A stretch of DNA of 64,000 bases from Mesorhizobium amorphae CCNWGS0123 (GTDB taxonomy: Bacteria; Pseudomonadota; Alphaproteobacteria; Rhizobiales; Rhizobiaceae). A model generated the notes under the pieces. It ran no database searches and was not told the origin of the DNA. It worked only from the letters and a program-made list of their open reading frames with translations. Each line of letters opens with the position of its first letter. Within the stretch, counting starts at the first letter, position 1. Made by a program: the position numbers and the translations under genes. Of this stretch, positions 51,391 through 61,436 are shown piece after piece. Location: the NCBI RefSeq assembly GCF_001686985.1, contig NZ_CP015318.1, positions 6,198,001 through 6,262,000 on the forward strand, written 5' to 3'.

Positions 51391-52257
51391 ATGGCCGCCA
51401 TTCCGCGCAAGAAAATCCTGGAAAGGTTCCGCAAGATGATCGCCGACGGCGTGCCGATCGTCGGCGGCGGCGCCGGCACCGGCCTGTCGGCCAAGGCCGA
51501 GGAGGCCGGCGGCATCGACCTCATCATCATCTACAATTCCGGCCGCTACCGCATGGCAGGGCGCGGCTCGGCCGCCGGCCTGCTCGCCTATGGCAACGCC
51601 AACGAGATCGTCAAGGAGATGGCCTACGAGGTGCTGCCGGTGGTCAAGAAGACGCCGGTGCTGGCCGGCGTCAACGGCACTGACCCCTTCGTCATCATGC
51701 CGCTGTTCCTGGCCGAGCTGAAGACGATGGGCTTTTCCGGCGTGCAGAACTTTCCCACCATCGGCCTGTTCGATGGCCAGATGCGGCAAAGCTTCGAGGA
51801 GACCGGTATGGGCTTCGGCCTCGAGGTCGACATGATCGCCGAGGCGCGCAAACTCGACCTTCTGACGACCCCTTACGTCTTCAACCCGGACGAGGCGCGC
51901 GCCATGACAAAAGCCGGCGCCGACATCGTCGTCGCCCATATGGGCGTCACCACCGGCGGCTCGATCGGCGCCACCTCGGCCAAGTCGCTCGACGACTGCG
52001 TGAAGGAGATCGACGCCATCGCCGACGCCGCGCGCTCGGTGCGCGAGGATGTCATCCTGCTTTGCCATGGCGGGCCGATCTCCATGCCGGACGACGCCGC
52101 CTACATCCTCGAGCGCTGCAAAGGGCTGCACGGCTTTTATGGCGCCAGCTCGATGGAACGGCTTCCGGCGGAAGCCGCGATTGCCAAGCAGACCGCGGAT
52201 TTCAAGGCTGTCGCGATCGGCGGCCAGAAAGCGACCGCGAAGAAAAGGAAGGGATGA
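51391..52257 (+). CDS. Phosphoenolpyruvate hydrolase-like TIM-barrel protein (Tm-1 C-terminal type)
   Basis: A 288-residue TIM-barrel protein of the PEP_hydrolase family. The N-terminal segment IVGGGAGTGLSAKAEEAGG, IIYNSGRYRMAGRGSAAGLL and VLAGVNGTDPF are family hallmarks. It follows the Tm-1-like gene by 12 nt and corresponds to the C-terminal half of plant Tm-1 proteins. The two almost certainly work together. The real reaction is not established despite the family name. Confidence 0.92.
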   Translation: MAAIPRKKILERFRKMIADGVPIVGGGAGTGLSAKAEEAGGIDLIIIYNSGRYRMAGRGSAAGLLAYGNANEIVKEMAYEVLPVVKKTPVLAGVNGTDPFVIMPLFLAELKTMGFSGVQNFPTIGLFDGQMRQSFEETGMGFGLEVDMIAEARKLDLLTTPYVFNPDEARAMTKAGADIVVAHMGVTTGGSIGATSAKSLDDCVKEIDAIADAARSVREDVILLCHGGPISMPDDAAYILERCKGLHGFYGASSMERLPAEAAIAKQTADFKAVAIGGQKATAKKRKG

Positions 52258-52261
52258 GACG

Positions 52262-52681
52262 ATGGCCGACAAGAGCAAGGTGTTCGTATACCCGAAGGAC
52301 GTCAGCGCCTTTGGTTTCGACTGGGGGCGGCTGGCATTGACGGTCGCTCCGGAAGTGAACGGCGCGGAGCGTTTTTCCGGCGGCGTCGTCGACCTGCCGT
52401 CCGGCAAGGGCCACACCCGCCACAACCATCCCGGCGCCGAGGAAATCATCTTCGTCATCTCCGGCCATGGCGAGCAGATGGTCGAGGACGAGCAAGGCAA
52501 TCCGGTGGTCGCCAAGGTCGGCCCCGGCTGCACCATCTATGTGCCGGAAAGCCGTTTCCATTCGACGCTGAACACGGGCGACGGACCGATGCAGCTCTTC
52601 GTCGTCTACTCACCGGCCGGACCGGAACTGGTGCTACGAGAATTGCCGGATTTCAGGCTGCTGCCGCCGGGCAAAGGGTGA
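52262..52681 (+). CDS. Cupin-domain protein
   Basis: A 139-residue single-domain cupin. Metal-ligand pattern: GHTRHNHPGAEEIIFVISG (His, His, Glu) and a later His in ESRFHSTLN. It starts 4 nt after the PEP-hydrolase-like gene and ends 36 bp from the convergent peptidase gene. It may isomerise or bind a product of the Tm-1 pair; no substrate can be read. Confidence 0.87.
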   Translation: MADKSKVFVYPKDVSAFGFDWGRLALTVAPEVNGAERFSGGVVDLPSGKGHTRHNHPGAEEIIFVISGHGEQMVEDEQGNPVVAKVGPGCTIYVPESRFHSTLNTGDGPMQLFVVYSPAGPELVLRELPDFRLLPPGKG

Positions 52682-52717
52682 TTGGTTTTGTGGGTAGCGC
52701 TGCCTGTCGTCCGTGAT

Positions 52718-53899
52718 TCAAGCGCCACCCCTGTTCCAGCCCCGCCCCCGATCGCCGAACATCACATAGCCGCTGTCAGTCACGGCAACCGTATCCTCGA
52801 GCTTGATGAAGCCGCGCGTCGGATGAAACATGGTCGTCTCGACCGACAGCACCATGTTCTTCTCCAGCGGCTTCGCGGCATAGGTGCCTTCATAGGTCAC
52901 CGGATGGTTTGTCATCAGGAACGGCGCCTCATGCGTGATCAGCCCCATGCCGTGAGCAAAGAAATCCGTATAGGCCGCGACCCTTGAGGCCCTCAGCACG
53001 CCCTCGGCATGTGAAATCATGTCGCCGCCCAGCGTACCCGCCTTCACTTTCGAGAAGGCCGCTTGCTGCACTGCGTCGACCTCGGCCAGCAGATCCTCCA
53101 GTTCGGCGTCCGGCTCGCCCAGAATGCCCATGCGGCAGAGGTCGCCGATATAGCCGTGATAATTGCCGCCGGAATCGATCGACAGCACCTCGCCCCTCTT
53201 CCACGCCTGAGGTGAGGCGGCACGGTTGTGGCTGGAGCCCAGCGTCAGCAGGCAATATTCGAAATGCGCACCGCGATTGGTCTCCTCGCGCCGCAGCTGT
53301 TCGATGATCTCGGTCTTGGTCGTGCCTTCGCGCGCCCATTGAATGGTCGCAAGCATGGAATCGGTGATCAGCTCGGAAGCGATGCGCAGCTTCTCCAGCT
53401 CTGCGTCCGTCTTGATGGCGCGCATGCGCTCCAGCATGTCCGTCGCATCGACCAGCTTTGCATCCGGCAGCGCCTTGCGGATCAGCGTATAGGCATCCGA
53501 TGGCAGGAAAGCCGGTTCGATGCCGATGCGCGCCCCTGCCTTGCCGATTTTCTGCACATGCTCGACAGCCAGATTGGCGGCATCGAGCGTGCCCCAGCAG
53601 GCGGCATGCAGCGTCGGCGTCCAGAACGGGTTGTTCTGGTGCTCGGCGCCTTCCATGCGGTTGCCGATATAGGCGGCATGGTCAGGCCCGCCCTTCTCAT
53701 AGACGACGACAGGCAGATAGCGGCTGTGACCGATCGCATCCATGGCGGCGAAGAAGATGAACTTGTAGCCACCGAGCAGGTACTGCGTGTCGTGCTTGGA
53801 GGTGGCGAGCAGCACGTCGATGCCGGCTTCTTCCATCAACCCGTCCAGCCTCGCCTGGTCGAACGGGATGGTGCCGATCTTGCCCGGGGCGATGTTCAT
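52718..53899 (-). CDS. M24-family Xaa-Pro peptidase-like enzyme
   Basis: A 393-residue pita-bread metallopeptidase. All five dinuclear-metal ligands can be seen: Asp in LSIDSGGNY, Asp in IGDLCRMG, His in FAHGMGLI, Glu in LSVETTMF and Glu in KLEDTVAV. A creatinase-like N-terminal domain precedes it (LLATSKHDTQYLLGG). It is divergent from the oligopeptide transporter, which suggests it processes the imported compound. Aminopeptidase P, prolidase and creatinase-like activities are all possible. Confidence 0.92.
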   Translation of the reverse strand: MNIAPGKIGTIPFDQARLDGLMEEAGIDVLLATSKHDTQYLLGGYKFIFFAAMDAIGHSRYLPVVVYEKGGPDHAAYIGNRMEGAEHQNNPFWTPTLHAACWGTLDAANLAVEHVQKIGKAGARIGIEPAFLPSDAYTLIRKALPDAKLVDATDMLERMRAIKTDAELEKLRIASELITDSMLATIQWAREGTTKTEIIEQLRREETNRGAHFEYCLLTLGSSHNRAASPQAWKRGEVLSIDSGGNYHGYIGDLCRMGILGEPDAELEDLLAEVDAVQQAAFSKVKAGTLGGDMISHAEGVLRASRVAAYTDFFAHGMGLITHEAPFLMTNHPVTYEGTYAAKPLEKNMVLSVETTMFHPTRGFIKLEDTVAVTDSGYVMFGDRGRGWNRGGA

Positions 53900-54283
53900 T
53901 GTTCTCTCCCTGAATATGCCAACCGGTCGGGCCGGCTTGCCGGCTGAGCTGGTCGCTGATCGTCTGGCTATCGATCAAACCTGCACCATTTTCGCCACGC
54001 TGGTCCAGCCAGAAATCCGCCTCTTGGCATAAATAGCTGCAGACTGCCATCCAGCAGTAGCCCAAGAGCCTTATCTGGTCGTACCAGATCAGAAGAAAGG
54101 GGCGACTTCCCAGCAACTGGTCCAGCGGACAGAAATTTCAAAGCCACGCCAAGATGCGCCAAATCCGTCTCTGGCGAAACCCTCGACAAGGGCCATAATC
54201 GCCACCGCAAGGATGCTGGCGGGCCCGCTCGCGTCGAGGGGATTGGCGCACCCGGCCGGGTGCGGAGAGGATGGAGGTCGATC
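53900..54283. promoter_or_regulatory. Divergent control region with one TGGTNNNACCA operator
   Basis: A 384-bp noncoding stretch between the M24 peptidase and the peptide-binding protein genes. TGGTCGTACCA lies at 54076-54086 within the larger dyad ATCTGGTCGTACCAGAT. It matches the FCD-type sites at 32471, 32651, 49180 and 49357. No convincing -35/-10 pair was found. A GGAGG ribosome site precedes the ATG at 54284. Confidence 0.55.
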
Positions 54284-55894
54284 ATGTCAAATGTCACCAT
54301 TTCCAGGCGCGCGGTGCTTGCCGGTTCGGCGGCCCTGCTCGCCTCCACCGCCATGCCTGATATTGGCTGGGCGCAGACGCTGAAGAAGGGTGGACGGCTG
54401 GTCGTCGCCGCCGATTCCGAGCCGCGCAACCTCAACCCGGCCATCGTTGCCTCCAACGGCGTCTTCTTCATTTCCAGCAAGGTTGTGGAGACGCTGGCCG
54501 AGGCCTCCTTCGACGGCAAGGATGGGCTGCAGCCACGTCTGGCACTGAGCTGGGAAGGCGCTGCCGACGGCCTGTCGGTGACGTTCAAGCTGCGCGACGG
54601 CGTCAGATGGCATGACGGCAAGCCCTTCACGTCGGCCGACGTCGCCTTCTCGGCGCTGCAGGTCTGGAAGCCGCTGCAGAATCTCGGCCGCACCGTGTTC
54701 AAGGACCTTGCCGCCGTCGACACGCCTGACGATCTCACCGCCGTGTTCAAATTCGCCAAGCCGACGCCGTTCCAGTTGATCCGCAATGCCCTGCCGGCGC
54801 TGAGCAGTGTCGTACCGAAGCACATCTACGAGACCGGCAAGATCGAGGAGAACCCGGCCAACAATGCTCCGGTCGGCACCGGCCCGTTCAAGTTCGCCGA
54901 GTACAAGGCCGGCCAGTACTACCGGCTCGCGAAGAACACCGACTACTGGGGCAAGGACGAGCCCTGGCTCGACGAGATCGTCTACCAGGTGCTGCCGGAT
55001 CGCACCTCGGCCGCCGCCGCACTTGAGGCCGAAGAGATCCAGCTCGCTGCTTTCTCGGCCGTGCCGCTGGCCGACCTCGACCGCATCTCCAAGGTGCCGG
55101 GCCTGAAGGTCATCACCAAGGGTTATGAGGGGCTGACCTACCAGCTCGTCGTAGAGATCAACCACCGCCGTAAAGAGCTCTCTGATCTCAAGGTGCGCCA
55201 AGCGATCGCGCATGCCATCGACAAGGATTTCGTCGTCAAGACAGTGTTCCTCGGTTATGCCGCCACCGCCACAGGTCCGGTGCCGAAGAACGATCCGCAG
55301 TTCTACACCGCCGACGTACCGACCTATGCTTTCGACGTCGCCAAGGCCAATGCCTTGCTCGACGAGGCCGGCTACAAGAAAGGCTCCGACGGCAACCGCT
55401 TTTCGCTGAAACTTTTGCCGGCGCCCTACTTCAACGAGACCAAGCAATTCGGCGATTATCTGCGCCAGGCGCTCGCCGCCATCGGCATCGACGCCGAGCT
55501 GGTCAACAATGACTCGCCAGCGCACATCAAGGCCGTCTACACCGACCACGCCTTCGACCTCGCCGTCGGCCCGCCGGTGTTCCGCGGTGACCCGGCGATC
55601 TCGACCACCATCCTGGTCCAGAGCGGCATCCCGGACGGCGTACCCTTCTCCAACCAGGGCGGCTACAAGAACGAGGAACTGGACGCCCTCATCGCCAAGG
55701 CATCGGAGACGCTCGACACCGCCGCCCGCACCGAACTCTACAAGGAGTTCCAGAAGAAAGTCGCCACTGACCTGCCGCTGATCAACGTCGCCGAATGGAG
55801 TTTCATCAGCGTCGCACGCGATACGGTGAGCAACATAGCCAACAACCCGCGCTGGGCGGTGTCGAACTGGGCGGACACCTATTTGGCGGGCTGA
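54284..55894 (+). CDS. Oligopeptide-type ABC transporter binding protein
   Basis: A 536-residue family 5 binding protein (OppA/DppA class). The N-terminus ISRRAVLAGSAALLAST looks like a twin-arginine (Tat) signal, ending near GWAQ. Family segments: LRDGVRWHDGKPFTSADV and PVGTGPFKFAEYKAG. It is first in a unit with two permeases, two ATPases and an ATC-hydrolase-type gene. The ligand may be a peptide or a modified amino acid. Confidence 0.93.
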   Translation: MSNVTISRRAVLAGSAALLASTAMPDIGWAQTLKKGGRLVVAADSEPRNLNPAIVASNGVFFISSKVVETLAEASFDGKDGLQPRLALSWEGAADGLSVTFKLRDGVRWHDGKPFTSADVAFSALQVWKPLQNLGRTVFKDLAAVDTPDDLTAVFKFAKPTPFQLIRNALPALSSVVPKHIYETGKIEENPANNAPVGTGPFKFAEYKAGQYYRLAKNTDYWGKDEPWLDEIVYQVLPDRTSAAAALEAEEIQLAAFSAVPLADLDRISKVPGLKVITKGYEGLTYQLVVEINHRRKELSDLKVRQAIAHAIDKDFVVKTVFLGYAATATGPVPKNDPQFYTADVPTYAFDVAKANALLDEAGYKKGSDGNRFSLKLLPAPYFNETKQFGDYLRQALAAIGIDAELVNNDSPAHIKAVYTDHAFDLAVGPPVFRGDPAISTTILVQSGIPDGVPFSNQGGYKNEELDALIAKASETLDTAARTELYKEFQKKVATDLPLINVAEWSFISVARDTVSNIANNPRWAVSNWADTYLAG

Positions 55895-55949
55895 TCTTCC
55901 TTGCGGATCGCCTGTCGGGGTGCTCAGCTTCGAGAATGAGAGTTCCTTC

Positions 55950-56109
55950 GCGCCCCCCTTTGTCCTGCCGGACATCTCCCCCACGAGGGGGGAGATTGGC
56001 TGTTTCCGTGCCCCGCACTTTCCTGTCACCTTCGAGATTGGCGAAGCCCGCGATAACAACTGATCTCCCCCCTTGTGGGGGAGATGTCCGGCAGGACAGA
56101 GGGGGGCGC
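55950..56109. repeat. 160-bp intergenic repeat with 35-bp inverted arms
   Basis: Positions 55950-55984 and 56075-56109 are inverted arms of 35 bp with one mismatch. Both carry TGTCCTGCCGGACATCTCCC or its complement. A second GGGGGGAGAT/ATCTCCCCCC pair lies inside. It is inserted between the binding-protein and first permease genes, so it sits inside the transporter operon. Confidence 0.75.
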
Positions 56110-56153
56110 CGTAGAGCGCAACCTCAAAGGTTCGCGCGCGGCTTTTTTTCGCC

Positions 56154-57140
56154 ATGACCCGCCCCCTCATCCTCCTGCGCCGCCGTCTCGTCGGCAGCAT
56201 CTTCGTGCTGCTGATCGTCATCATCGGCAGCTTCCTTCTGCTCGAAGCCGCACCCGGCGATGCGGTCGACGCCTATATCGTCTCAACCGGCGGCGATGCC
56301 GGCATGATCGAACTGCTGCGCCACCGCTGGGGTCTCGACCAGTCGGAACTGACGCGGCTTGCCAACTACCTCTGGGCGCTGTTGCATCTTGACCTCGGCC
56401 ACTCCGTCACCTTCTCCAGGCCGATCCGCGAAATCATCCTCGAACGCCTGCCGACAACGCTCATCCTGATGGGCAGCGCCACCGCACTCTCCTTCGGCCT
56501 CGGATCGGCGCTTGGTATCTATGCCGGCGCAAGACCCGGCAGCTTTCGCGACCGTTTTCTGTCGATCGGCTCGCTGGCGCTCTATGCCGTCCCTGGCTTC
56601 TGGCTCGGCCTGGTGCTGATCGTCATCTTCGCTGTCGACCTGCGCTGGCTGCCGATCGGCGGCATCGAGAGCCTGGCCTCGGACAAGACCGGCCTTGCCC
56701 GCACCGCCGACATCGCCACCCATCTCGTCCTGCCGGTGTCCGCCCTTGGCTTCATCTATCTCGCGCTTTACCTGCGCATGATGCGGGCCGGCATGGCCGA
56801 GGCATGGCGGCAGGATTTTGTCCTCGCCGCCCGCTCCAGGGGCCTGTCGCGCCGCCGCATCGTTCTCGCTCACGTCGCCCGCAACGCGCTGCTGCCTTTG
56901 GTCACCATGCTCGGCTTGCAGTCGGCGCAGATGCTGGGCGGCAGCGTCGTCATCGAAAGCGTCTTTGCCGTGCCAGGCCTCGGCCGCCTAGCACAGGAAG
57001 CGGTAGCGGGGCGCGACACACCGCTGTTGCTCGGGATTATTCTCACCAGCGCAGTTCTCGTCATCGTCATCAACCTTGTGGTCGACCTCGCCTACGCCTT
57101 CCTCGATCCGCGCGTCGGCGCCAGTGAGGCTGGCGCGTGA
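56154..57140 (+). CDS. Oligopeptide-type ABC transporter permease (DppB-like)
   Basis: A 328-residue permease with about six membrane segments. The EAA loop reads FVLAARSRGLSRRRIVLAHVA, and the C-terminal AYAFLDPRV is typical of DppB-class proteins. The start lies just after an operon-internal repeat. It overlaps the next permease gene by 4 bp. Confidence 0.93.
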   Translation: MTRPLILLRRRLVGSIFVLLIVIIGSFLLLEAAPGDAVDAYIVSTGGDAGMIELLRHRWGLDQSELTRLANYLWALLHLDLGHSVTFSRPIREIILERLPTTLILMGSATALSFGLGSALGIYAGARPGSFRDRFLSIGSLALYAVPGFWLGLVLIVIFAVDLRWLPIGGIESLASDKTGLARTADIATHLVLPVSALGFIYLALYLRMMRAGMAEAWRQDFVLAARSRGLSRRRIVLAHVARNALLPLVTMLGLQSAQMLGGSVVIESVFAVPGLGRLAQEAVAGRDTPLLLGIILTSAVLVIVINLVVDLAYAFLDPRVGASEAGA

Positions 57141-57967
57141 GCGTGGTCCGGCGTTTCCTGCGCACGCCCGAGGCGATTGCCGGCACGATCATCCTGGCGG
57201 CGCTGTTTGCCATGGCGCTCTCGGCTTCGCTGTTCTTTCCCGGTGATCCGCAAGCCATTGCCGGCCCGGCGCTGCTGCCGCCTTTCCAGGACTGGTCGCT
57301 GCCGCTCGGCACCGACCGGCTCGGCCGTGACGTGCTGGCAGAGCTTTTCCACGGCGCCCGCACGTCGCTGGCGGTCGGACTTGCGGCGGCGGCCGCGGCC
57401 CTTGTCATAGGCGCAATCGTCGGCACGCTGGCCGGCTTCGCCGGCGGCCTCGTCGACGAAATACTGATGCGCACCACCGACGCTTTCCAGACCGTGCCGG
57501 GCTTCCTGCTGGCGCTGGCTTTCGTCAGCGTCGTCGGACCATCGCTCAGTGTCGTCGTCATGGCCATCGCGCTCGGCGCCTGGACCGGGCCGGCGCGGGT
57601 GGCGCGCGCCGAGGTGCTGTCCATTCGCGAGCGCGACTATGTCGCCGGCGCCCGCGTCATCGGCATGCATCCCCTTGAGATCGCCTTTCGCGAGGTGCTG
57701 CCCAATGCTCTGCCGCCGGTGCTGGCGCTGTCGTCGGTGATCGTCGCGGCCGCCATTCTCACCGAGGCAGCGCTCTCGTTCCTCGGCCTCGGTGACCCCA
57801 ACCGCGTCACCTGGGGCGGCATGATCGCCGAGGGCCGCACGGTGCTGCGCACCGCGCCCTTCCTGTCGATCATCCCGGGCGTGACACTGGTGCTGACTGT
57901 GCTCGGCGTCTATCTCGCCGGTGAAGGTGTCGTCGAGACGACGGCGGTGAGACGGAGCCTGTCATGA
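57137..57967 (+). CDS. Oligopeptide-type ABC transporter permease (DppC-like)
   Basis: A 276-residue permease with about six hydrophobic segments. The segment LPLGTDRLGRDVLAELFHGA (family LGTDxxGRDVLSRL) and the EAA loop DYVAGARVIGMHPLEIAFREV are clear. It lacks the final DPRL of many members; the tail ends VVETTAVRRSLS. Overlaps on both sides (4 bp each) show tight coupling. Confidence 0.93.
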   Translation: MSVVRRFLRTPEAIAGTIILAALFAMALSASLFFPGDPQAIAGPALLPPFQDWSLPLGTDRLGRDVLAELFHGARTSLAVGLAAAAAALVIGAIVGTLAGFAGGLVDEILMRTTDAFQTVPGFLLALAFVSVVGPSLSVVVMAIALGAWTGPARVARAEVLSIRERDYVAGARVIGMHPLEIAFREVLPNALPPVLALSSVIVAAAILTEAALSFLGLGDPNRVTWGGMIAEGRTVLRTAPFLSIIPGVTLVLTVLGVYLAGEGVVETTAVRRSLS

Positions 57968-58790
57968 CGGCGCTGCTCTCGATCCGCGATCTCTCGGTGG
58001 CTTATCGCCGCGACGGGCGCGAGGTGGCGGCGCTGAAGAATATCAACCTCGACATCGCATCTGGTGAGCGCCTCGCCATTATCGGTGAAAGCGGTTCGGG
58101 CAAGAGCACGCTGGCGCTGGCGATTGCCGGGCTGCTGCCGGCATCCGCCAGGATTGGTGGCCGTATCGACTGGCAGATGTCGGAATTTCGATCGCCTCAC
58201 CAACCTTCCTGTCTTCGCAAAACACCCCTCAGCGGTCGCGACATCGGCTTCGTCTTCCAGGATCCTTCCGCCAGCCTCGATCCCGTCATGCCGATCGGCA
58301 AGCAGATCGCCGAAGTCGCCCGAACCCATCTCGGCCTCGGCTGGCCGCAGGCCTATGCAAGAGCCAGGACCCTGCTCGAACGCGTCCGCTTGCCAGACCC
58401 CGGCACCGCCCTCCGCACCTTTCCACACCAGCTCTCCGGCGGCCAGAAGCAACGTGTGGCGATCGCCGCGGCAATAGCCGCAGGGCCGAAACTGCTGATC
58501 GCCGACGAAGCGACCAGCGCGCTCGACACCATCGTGCAGGCCGAGATCGTGTCGCTCATCCGGCAGTTAGTGTCCGAGGACGGCATGACGCTGCTGTTCG
58601 TCAGCCACGACATCGCGCTGGCCGCCGAGCTCGCCGAACGCATCGCGGTGTTCCGCCACGGCGAGCTGGTCGAGATCGGCGCGACGGCCGAGATCGTCAA
58701 TGCCCCGCGCCACGCCTACACACGCGCGCTGCTCGACGCCCATATCGGCCTCGACGCCGAGCCGATGTTGCGGCGCGCCGGAGCATCGGC

Positions 58791-58794
<4 letters not shown>
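57964..58794 (+). CDS. Oligopeptide-type ABC transporter ATPase (DppD-like)
   Basis: A 276-residue ATPase: Walker A GESGSGKSTLALA, signature LSGGQKQRVAIAAAI and Walker B LLIADEATSALD. The usual Pro of DEPTSALD is Ala here. It is somewhat shorter than DppD and has little of the C-terminal peptide-transporter extension with the cluster-like Cys motif. It overlaps the partner ATPase gene by 4 bp. Confidence 0.92.
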
Positions 58795-59572
<778 letters not shown>

Positions 59573-59576
<4 letters not shown>

Positions 59577-60079
59577 CCGACCCCGCAGTCAGAGCCGAAA
59601 ACCTATCACAGGAACTCGATTTCGCCTTTCGCAACCGGGCAGACCTATATCGCCTCTTTCTCGACGAATTGACGGCAGAACTGGGCGCCGAAAGAGCCGA
59701 GGCGATCATGATCCGCACCATCGAACAGCGCGGCAGGGAGGTTGCCGCGGCAGCCTTCGCCGATTTCGGTCCCAATGACGCGCCGGCGATCGGCGAGGCG
59801 TTTCTGGCCGTCAGCCCCGATGGCGGCCGCATGTATCCGACCGATGTCGAACGCAGTGAACATCGCATTGCCTTCAAGGTGAAGCGATGCCCGCTGAAGG
59901 ACGCCTGGGTTGAGGCCGGCGTCGGCGAGGAAAAACTCGCCACGCTCTGCCGCATCGCCGGCGCCTTTGACCGCGGCCTGTTCGAGGCGACTGGCGTGCG
60001 CTTCGACAACGTCACCTGGACGCCGGGCCACGGCTCCGGCTGCTGCCACATCGCTCTTACCAACCGGGATGCGGCGTAG
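59573..60079 (+). CDS. L-2-amino-thiazoline-4-carboxylic acid hydrolase family protein
   Basis: A 168-residue protein of the ATC hydrolase type, which in Pseudomonas opens the thiazoline ring of ATC on the way to L-cysteine. Recognisable segments: FKVKRCPLKDAW and HGSGCCHIALTNRD, with three Cys. It is coupled to the transporter by a 4-bp overlap, so the imported ligand is probably its substrate or a precursor. The family is broad and few members are tested, so the exact substrate is unsure. Confidence 0.8.
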
Positions 60080-60092
60080 GGCTGTGTATCAG

Positions 60093-60120
60093 GGCCAGCG
60101 CAGCGCCTGCCGCGCTGGCC
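60093..60120. terminator. Hairpin between convergent genes
   Basis: Perfect 9-bp arms GGCCAGCGC (60093-60101) / GCGCTGGCC (60112-60120) in the 52-bp gap between the ATC-hydrolase gene and puuB. It is a likely bidirectional terminator, without a T-run. Confidence 0.6.
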
Positions 60121-60131
60121 TGCACGAAGGT

Positions 60132-61436
60132 TCAATGCTTGATACGGTCTCGCATCGCGTACCACAACATGCCCAGCACATAGAGCGGACCGCGCAGTGC
60201 TGTGCCGCCGGGGAACGGTAGCGGCGTCAGCGTCGAGAACAGGTCGAGCCGCGAAGCATCGCCGGTGATCGCTTCGGCCAAGAGCTTGCCCGACAGCGTC
60301 GACAGGATGACGCCCTTGCCGGAATAGCCATGCGCGAAATAGACCTCGCCATAGTGCCCGACATGCGGCAGCCTGGATGTGGTCACCGATACCAGCCCGC
60401 CCCAGGCATGATCGATACGGCAGCCCTTCAGTTGCGGGAAAGTGGCTTCCATATGCGGTCGCACGAAGCCGGCAATGTCGGCCGGCGGCGATGGCGTGTA
60501 GCGCTCGCCGCCACCGAACAGCAGTCGCCCATCCGCCGACATCCGGTAGTAGTTGACGACGAAGCGGGTGTCGGACACCGCGACATTGGCCGGGATGACG
60601 TTGCGTTTGCCTTCCAGAGGTTCGGTAGCGACGATGTAGTTGCCGACCGGCATGATGCGGCTGTTGACGCGCGGCTCGAGCCCATGCAGCAGCGCATCGC
60701 CGGCCAGCACGACATGTTTTGCCCGGACCGAACCCTTTGATGTCGAGACCCGGATGGAAGGTTCTCGGTCCAACCGCTCGGCAACCGAATTCTCATGGAT
60801 GATGACGCCGGCCGCGACCGCCGCGCGGGCAAGCCCGAGCGTGTAGTTCAGCGGATGCATGTGGCCGCCAAGCGCCTCGTACATCGCGCCGTGATAGGGC
60901 GTGTCGACCTTGGCGCGCGCTTCTGACACCGACAGGATCTCGACGTCACGAAACTTCATCACCGAGGCCAGGCACTCGGCCTCTTCCTCGAGGTCTTTGA
61001 GATCGGAGCCGTTGACTGCGCCGACCAGATGGCCGGTCAGCCTGAGGTCGCAATCGATCGCATTGCGCTCGATGATATCGAGCACCAGCCCCCGCGCTTC
61101 GAAAGCGAGGTCGAACAGCGCCTTTGCCCGTTCTGGCCCATAGAGCTTGACCAGACCCTTGGCGCCCTTGCGCAGCCCGGGGATCATCTGGCCGCCATTG
61201 CGCCCCGATGCGCCCCAGCCGATCTTGCCGCCTTCGAGCAACACCACCTTCAACCCGCTTTGGGCCGCATGCAGCGCCGCCGACAGGCCGGTGCAGCCGC
61301 CGCCGACGACAACGAGGTCTGCGTCGACCTCGCCTTGCAGGGCGGGATGATCCGGCGCCGGTTTGGCGGTGGCGACATAATAGGATTTGCCGATATCCAA
61401 ACCGGAATTGAAACCCTCGGAATTGAATCCCATCAT
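60132..61436 (-). CDS. puuB: FAD-dependent oxidoreductase, gamma-glutamylputrescine oxidase-like
   Basis: A 434-residue DAO-type flavoenzyme. The FAD motif is LVVVGGGCTGLSAALHAAQSG; the family segment GWGASGRNGGQMIPGLRKG is typical of PuuB/OrdL. A C-terminal FAD segment HGYSGKGVILSTLSG is also present. In the Puu route it oxidises gamma-glutamylputrescine to the aldehyde. It overlaps the puuA gene by one base, which supports this reading. The start at 61436 (or 61433) was set by that coupling. Confidence 0.88.
   Translation of the reverse strand: MMGFNSEGFNSGLDIGKSYYVATAKPAPDHPALQGEVDADLVVVGGGCTGLSAALHAAQSGLKVVLLEGGKIGWGASGRNGGQMIPGLRKGAKGLVKLYGPERAKALFDLAFEARGLVLDIIERNAIDCDLRLTGHLVGAVNGSDLKDLEEEAECLASVMKFRDVEILSVSEARAKVDTPYHGAMYEALGGHMHPLNYTLGLARAAVAAGVIIHENSVAERLDREPSIRVSTSKGSVRAKHVVLAGDALLHGLEPRVNSRIMPVGNYIVATEPLEGKRNVIPANVAVSDTRFVVNYYRMSADGRLLFGGGERYTPSPPADIAGFVRPHMEATFPQLKGCRIDHAWGGLVSVTTSRLPHVGHYGEVYFAHGYSGKGVILSTLSGKLLAEAITGDASRLDLFSTLTPLPFPGGTALRGPLYVLGMLWYAMRDRIKH

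Noticed and set aside
50182..52257. Tm-1/PEP-hydrolase pair as an antiphage or antiviral system
   Set aside because: The antiviral role is a plant trait; the local setting is purely metabolic and no defence genes are near.
55950..56109. Possible insertion sequence or MITE ends
   Set aside because: No transposase and no evident target-site duplication; kept as a structured repeat only.
54287..56224. A 645-codon reverse open frame opposite the peptide-binding protein
   Set aside because: It is antisense to a well-supported gene and crosses the inverted repeat; no domain is recognisable.
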